A program made the position numbers and the translations under genes. This document shows positions 6,827-10,212 of a DNA stretch of 10,212 nt, in pieces. Source of the stretch: Nitriliruptoraceae bacterium (GTDB lineage Bacteria; Actinomycetota; Nitriliruptoria; Nitriliruptorales; Nitriliruptoraceae); NCBI GenBank assembly GCA_007134165.1, contig SLLJ01000315.1, forward strand, positions 1-10,212, written 5' to 3'. The notes beneath the pieces are model-generated. The model did no database searches and was not told the origin of the DNA. It saw only the letters and a list, made by a program, of their open reading frames with translations. Every line of letters begins with the position of its first letter. Within the stretch, counting starts at the first letter, position 1.

Positions 6827-6976
6827 TCAGGCCTGATCTCGGCGCGGACCCGCCGGCCTCGGGAGGTTGACGGCCTCTGCACGGGCGCTCACCCGCAGCC
6901 TGCGGCAGATCGCGCTGGTTGCACGACGGATCGTTGCCCGGCTCAACGCGAGGTCGAGGGCAAGCTGCCCGTTGCC
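6827..6976 (-). pseudogene. Remnant of a LuxR-type helix-turn-helix domain
   Basis: On the minus strand the translation GNGQLALDLALSRATIRR, continuing TSAICRRLRVSARAEAV (6976 down to about 6868), follows the pattern of the LuxR C-terminal HTH: an N-x-x-I/L-A-x-x-L turn, LSxATV/I, the recognition helix, then KLxVxxRAEAV. The stop is at 6827. Upstream of 6976 the same frame does not look like the first helix of the domain. A neighbouring frame gives ARGRS just before the break (about 6975-6990), as expected if a one-base shift separates the halves. No receiver, ligand or ATPase domain is seen and there is no room for one before the DrrA-like gene. I read it as a decayed fragment of a regulator. 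The rest of 6977-7056 shows nothing I can assign. Confidence 0.45.
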
Positions 6977-7056
6977 TCGACCGGCCGCGGGCCTGGACCG
7001 GCCACTCGTACAGGCGCAGGGGAGACCGGTGCCGACCCACCGAACGGGCGACCACG

Positions 7057-7062
7057 TAGACT
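7057..7062 (+). promoter_or_regulatory. Putative -10 element of the DrrAB-like operon
   Basis: TAGACT lies 41 bases before the ATPase start, giving a leader of about 35 nt. The flanking bases make TAGACTGCG, identical to the element before the PerR-like gene. No good -35 is visible. Confidence 0.4.
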
Positions 7063-7103
7063 GCGCGGTCGGTCCAGGCAGCGACGCGGGGGGGAGGTTC
7101 GAC

Positions 7104-8087
7104 ATGACGGCGGTCATCGAAGCCCACGGCCTGGTCAAGCGCTACGGCTCGGTGACGGCGCTCGACGGGCTGGACCTGGCCGTGCCGGCCGGCACGGTGC
7201 TGGGGCTGCTCGGTCCCAACGGTGCGGGCAAGACCACCGCCGTGCGGGTGCTCACCACCCTGCTGCGTCCCGACGCGGGCCGGGCCAGCGTGGCCGGCAT
7301 CGACGTGGTCGACCACCCCGATGAGGTCCGCCGCCGGATCGGGCTGTCGGGGCAGTACGCCGCGGTCGACGAGACGCTCACCGGCTACGAGAACCTGGAG
7401 ATGATCGCCCGGCTCTACCGGCTGGGCCGCCGCCGGGCACGCACCCGCGCCCGGGAGCTGCTCGAGCGCTTCACGCTGAGCGACGCCGCCGACCGGCCGG
7501 TCAAGACCTACTCCGGCGGGATGCGCCGGCGGCTGGACCTCGCCGGCTCACTGGTCGCCGAACCCTCGGTCCTGTTCCTCGACGAGCCGACCACCGGGCT
7601 CGACCCCCGCAGCCGGGTCACGATGTGGGAGGTGATCCGCGAGCTGGTCGACCAGGGCACCACGCTGCTGCTGACCACCCAGTACCTCGAGGAGGCCGAC
7701 CGGCTCGCCGACGAGATCGTCGTGATCGACCACGGCCGCGCGATCGCCCGCGGGGACGCGGACACGCTCAAGGCCCGGGTCGGCGGCGAGCGCATCGAGC
7801 TGATCGTGCGCGACGCCGAACGGCTCGACGACGCCCGTCAGGTGCTGTCGCGCTCCGCGGTCGGCGAGGTGGTCGTGGATGACCACGGCACAGGGCTGAC
7901 CGCTCCGGTCGACGGCGGTCCCGACACGCTGATGCAGGTGCTGCGCGAGCTCGATGCGGCGGGTATCGGGCTCAAGGACGTGGGGCTCAGACGTCCGACG
8001 CTCGACGACGTGTTCCTGACCCTGACCGGTCAGCCGACCGACGCTTCCACCCCTGACCACGAACCCAGCCCGGAGGTGGGCCGGTGA
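7104..8087 (+). CDS. DrrA-family ABC exporter ATP-binding protein
   Basis: ATPase subunit of 327 aa of the daunorubicin/multidrug resistance type. Walker A GPNGAGKTT at 37-45, the family motif LSGQYAAVDE at 81-90 covering the Q-loop, signature YSGGM at 136-140, Walker B VLFLDEP at 156-162, and the switch region TTQYLEEADRLAD at 191-203. Gln replaces the usual switch histidine, which is characteristic of DrrA rather than a defect. The C-terminal regulatory part includes GLRRPTLDDVFLTLTG at about 294-309, the conserved DrrA tail. The start at ATG 7104 is well supported by GGGGAGG six bases upstream; the frame is open further 5' but that stretch is noncoding in character. The stop overlaps the permease start as GTGA. 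The exported compound is unknown; a hydrophobic drug, lipid or secondary metabolite is typical. Confidence 0.94.
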   Translation: MTAVIEAHGLVKRYGSVTALDGLDLAVPAGTVLGLLGPNGAGKTTAVRVLTTLLRPDAGRASVAGIDVVDHPDEVRRRIGLSGQYAAVDETLTGYENLEMIARLYRLGRRRARTRARELLERFTLSDAADRPVKTYSGGMRRRLDLAGSLVAEPSVLFLDEPTTGLDPRSRVTMWEVIRELVDQGTTLLLTTQYLEEADRLADEIVVIDHGRAIARGDADTLKARVGGERIELIVRDAERLDDARQVLSRSAVGEVVVDDHGTGLTAPVDGGPDTLMQVLRELDAAGIGLKDVGLRRPTLDDVFLTLTGQPTDASTPDHEPSPEVGR

Positions 8088-8887
8088 ACGGCCTGCTTTG
8101 GAGCCTGCACGACGGCCACGTGGTCGCGCTACGAAACGTGCGCAAGATCCGTCGGGTCCCCGAGGTCCTGGTCTTCGTACTGATCTCACCGATCATGTTC
8201 GTGCTGCTCTTCGCCTACGTGTTCGGCGACTCGATCCCGATCCCCGGCGTCGACTACCGCGAGTTCCTGATCGCCGGCATCTTCGCGCAGACGGTGATCT
8301 TCGGAGCGACCTTCACCGGCGCGGGCATCGCCGAGGACATGCAGAAGGGCATCATCGACCGGTTTCGTTCCCTGCCGATGTCCCGCTCGGCCGTGCTGGT
8401 CGGACGCACCGCCAGCGACGTGATCTACAACCTGCTGTCCATCCTGATCATGACGCTCACCGGGTTGCTCGTCGGGTGGCGCATCCGCGGTTCGCTGCTG
8501 GACGCGCTCGGCGGGTTCTTGCTGCTGCTGGTGTTCGCCTACGCCTTCTCCTGGGTCATGGCGTTCGTCGGGCTGGTGGTGCCCAGCGTGGAGGTGATCA
8601 ACAACGCCTCGTTCATCGTGATCTTCCCGGTCACCTTCATCGCCAACACCTTCGTGCCCGCCGAGAACCTGCCCGGGCCGCTGCGTACCTTCGCGGAGTA
8701 CAACCCCGTCTCCGCGGTCACCCAGGCCGCCCGCGAGGCGTTCGGCAACACCAACCCGGCCTTCCCGCCTCCCGACGTGTGGCCGCTGCGCCACCCGGTG
8801 CTCTACACCCTGGGGTGGGTGGGCATCATCCTGCTGGTGTTCGTGCCGCTGTCGGTGCGCCAGTACCAGCGGGCCGCGACCCGCTGA
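8084..8887 (+). CDS. DrrB-family ABC-2 permease
   Basis: Membrane partner of the preceding ATPase, 267 aa, the usual DrrB length. Six membrane segments at about 27-47, 59-81, 114-131, 140-166, 173-192 and 238-257. Between segments two and three is the coupling loop EDMQKGIIDRFRSLPMSR (84-101), and after segment five the ENLPGPLRTFAEYNPVSAVT stretch (194-213), both diagnostic of the DrrB/ABC-2 family. The GTG start overlaps the ATPase stop by four bases and has GGAGG seven bases upstream. No biosynthetic genes are nearby, so self-resistance to a locally made antibiotic is not indicated. Confidence 0.94.
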   Translation: MNGLLWSLHDGHVVALRNVRKIRRVPEVLVFVLISPIMFVLLFAYVFGDSIPIPGVDYREFLIAGIFAQTVIFGATFTGAGIAEDMQKGIIDRFRSLPMSRSAVLVGRTASDVIYNLLSILIMTLTGLLVGWRIRGSLLDALGGFLLLLVFAYAFSWVMAFVGLVVPSVEVINNASFIVIFPVTFIANTFVPAENLPGPLRTFAEYNPVSAVTQAAREAFGNTNPAFPPPDVWPLRHPVLYTLGWVGIILLVFVPLSVRQYQRAATR

Positions 8888-8922
8888 GGCCGGGCCCGGT
8901 CCTTTCGGTCACGAGGCGTTCG

Positions 8923-8940
8923 GCCGGCCAACCGGTCGGC
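8923..8940 (+). terminator. Hairpin after the DrrAB-like operon
   Basis: A 7-bp stem (8923-8929 with 8934-8940, one G-T wobble) around an AACC loop lies 36 bp after the permease stop. No T-tract follows. It probably ends the exporter transcript. Confidence 0.42.
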
Positions 8941-8976
8941 GCGTGGGAAACGACCAGGCCGCTGGGACACCGATCG

Positions 8977-10212
8977 ATGGGCGGCTTGGTCGTCGTGCCC
9001 GTGCTGCTCGTCCTGCCCGGGAGGTTCCTGATCGCCCGGGTGGGGGTTGACAACGAGGGCACCCGCGTCCTGTCCACCAAGAACCGGACCGGCGTGCACG
9101 ACGGGCTCATGGCGCGCTTCACCGTCGATCTTGCTCGGAGCGCCTCGTGAGAGGTCGGGACCGAGCACCTGATCAACGGCGACGTCGAGGCGGCGCAGGA
9201 GGAGTTCAACGAGCTTGCGACGCGATTCACGCTGCGCGCGTTCGGGCTGCCCGACACGTCCACCGGCATCAACGACGCCCGGGGCACCCAGCAGGTCGAG
9301 GACTCGGACGCGGCCTACCGCACGACACGGATCGTGGGCTGGCTCCTGCTCGCGATCATCACCCTCGCGGCGGTGCTGATCGGCGGGTACCTCGCCCGCC
9401 AGATCGGCGCGCAGCTCGGTCGCTCGTCCAGCGCGCTCGACGCCTCCTCGAACGATTCGTCCGCGGTGTCCTCGCAGGTGGCCTCGGTCGCGCAGGAGAC
9501 CGCAGCCCAGGCCAACGTCGTGGCGGCCGCAGGCGAGCAGGTGTCGTCCAACGTGGCGACGGTGGCCACCGCGGTCGAGGAGATGTCGGCCAGCGTGCGG
9601 GAGATCGCGCAGTCGTCGTCGGAGGCCTCCGAGGTGGCCGCGCGGGCGGTGACCACCGCGCGGGACACCAACGACAAGATCGAGGCGCTCGGAGCCTCGT
9701 CCGCGGAGATCGGTCGGGTCATCGAGGTGATCACCTCGATCGCGGAGCAGACCAACCTGCTCGCGCTCAATGCCACGATCGAGGCGGCGCGTGCCGGTGA
9801 GGCCGACAAGGGCTTCGCGGTGGTGGCGAGCGAGGTCAAGGAGCTGGCCAACCAGACCGCGAGCGCGACCGCGGAGATCTCGTCGCGGATCGCCGCGATC
9901 CAGTCGGACTCATCGTCCGCGGTGACCGCGATCGGGGAGATCAGTGCGGTTATCGAGCAGATCGCGGACATGCAGACCACCATCGCCTCGGCGGTCGAGG
10001 AGCAGACCGCCACCACCAACGAGATCGCCCACAGCGTCAACGAGGCCGCGGCCGGCAGCGCGCAGATCGCGGAGAACATCACCTCGGTCGTCTCCGCAGC
10101 CGGCGAGGCCGCCGAGGGTGCTGGCCGTGCCCAGGACGCCGCCGACGACCTGCGTCACATCGCCGCCACGCTGCGCACCGTGGTGGACGGCGCCGCAGGC
10201 GCCGGCACGACA
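8977..10212 (+). pseudogene. Methyl-accepting chemotaxis protein, interrupted, runs off the window
   Basis: The frame from 9151 to the window end encodes a chemoreceptor signalling domain. The hairpin tip around SIAEQTNLLALNATIEAARA, continuing to GFAVVASEVKELA (9736-9849), is excellent and would contact CheA and CheW. Flanking helices TAAQANVVAAAGEQVSSNVA and SAVEEQTATTNEIAHSVNEA are typical of actinobacterial receptors. A membrane segment lies at about 9334-9390, preceded by a short helical stretch resembling the end of a four-helix-bundle sensor. No start codon exists between 9151 and 9334. In the same frame upstream, ATG 8977 begins a hydrophobic helix (VVVPVLLVL) and G/C-third-position codons run into TGA at 9148-9150. 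So this looks like one gene with an in-frame stop, a sensor of only about 100 residues, and no HAMP domain between membrane and signalling helices. A short form starting at GTG 9334 is possible but has no ribosome binding site. Confidence 0.75.

Noticed and set aside
6867..7103. N-terminal extension of the DrrA-like ATPase
   Set aside because: ATG 7104 has a strong ribosome binding site, and the extra residues are not DrrA-like. The minus strand of part of this stretch encodes the LuxR remnant instead.
8098..9150. 350-codon frame overlapping the DrrB-like gene
   Set aside because: The part up to 8887 is a shadow of the permease in another frame. Only its tail after about 8977 is coding-like, and that is assigned to the chemoreceptor.
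9315..10082. 255-codon minus-strand frame opposite the chemoreceptor, rich in Ala, Ser and Ile
   Set aside because: It looks hydrophobic only because it mirrors the heptad-repeat codons of the signalling helices, whose plus-strand motifs are decisive.
1..10212. CRISPR array, tRNA, rRNA, insertion sequence or attachment site
   Set aside because: No spaced direct repeats, cloverleaf, transposase or terminal inverted repeats were seen on either strand.

Overview
The window is chromosomal DNA of very high GC content. Third codon positions are almost all G or C, GTG starts are common, and the proteins look most like those of Actinomycetota. A chemoreceptor domain of the type seen in motile actinobacteria points to a motile member of that phylum. 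I cannot place it at genus level from sequence alone.

Left part (1-2836) is an oxidative-stress pair. A complete katG catalase-peroxidase lies on the minus strand, and a PerR/FurA-type Fur-family repressor diverges from it on the plus strand. The roughly 200 bp between them hold two facing -10-like elements and a five-copy, 14-bp degenerate tandem repeat just upstream of the katG ribosome binding site. The expected logic is that the repressor controls both genes and is inactivated by peroxide.

Middle part (2837-6976). A hairpin follows the repressor. Next is a two-gene ABC-2 exporter (NodI/NodJ-like ATPase and permease, stop and start overlapping as GTGA). A probable leaderless promoter then precedes an unrecognised gene of about 313 codons that is broken by a single-base frameshift in a CCC run. 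Its tail overlaps a convergent, membrane-anchored alpha/beta hydrolase by 47 bp. The hydrolase is preceded on its own strand by a possible 29-codon coupled ORF, a perfect 6+6 palindrome over a -10-like element, and a remnant of a LuxR-type helix-turn-helix.

Right part (7057-10212). A second ABC-2 exporter pair of the DrrA/DrrB (daunorubicin resistance) type is followed by a hairpin. The last gene is a methyl-accepting chemotaxis protein that runs off the right edge. Its signalling domain is well preserved, but the reading frame is interrupted by TGA at 9148-9150, the sensory part is short, and no HAMP domain is visible.

No tRNA, rRNA, CRISPR array, insertion sequence or phage gene was seen. 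Most of the window is ordinary. The least explained items are the frameshifted unknown gene, the damaged chemoreceptor, the cryptic LuxR remnant and the katG leader repeat.
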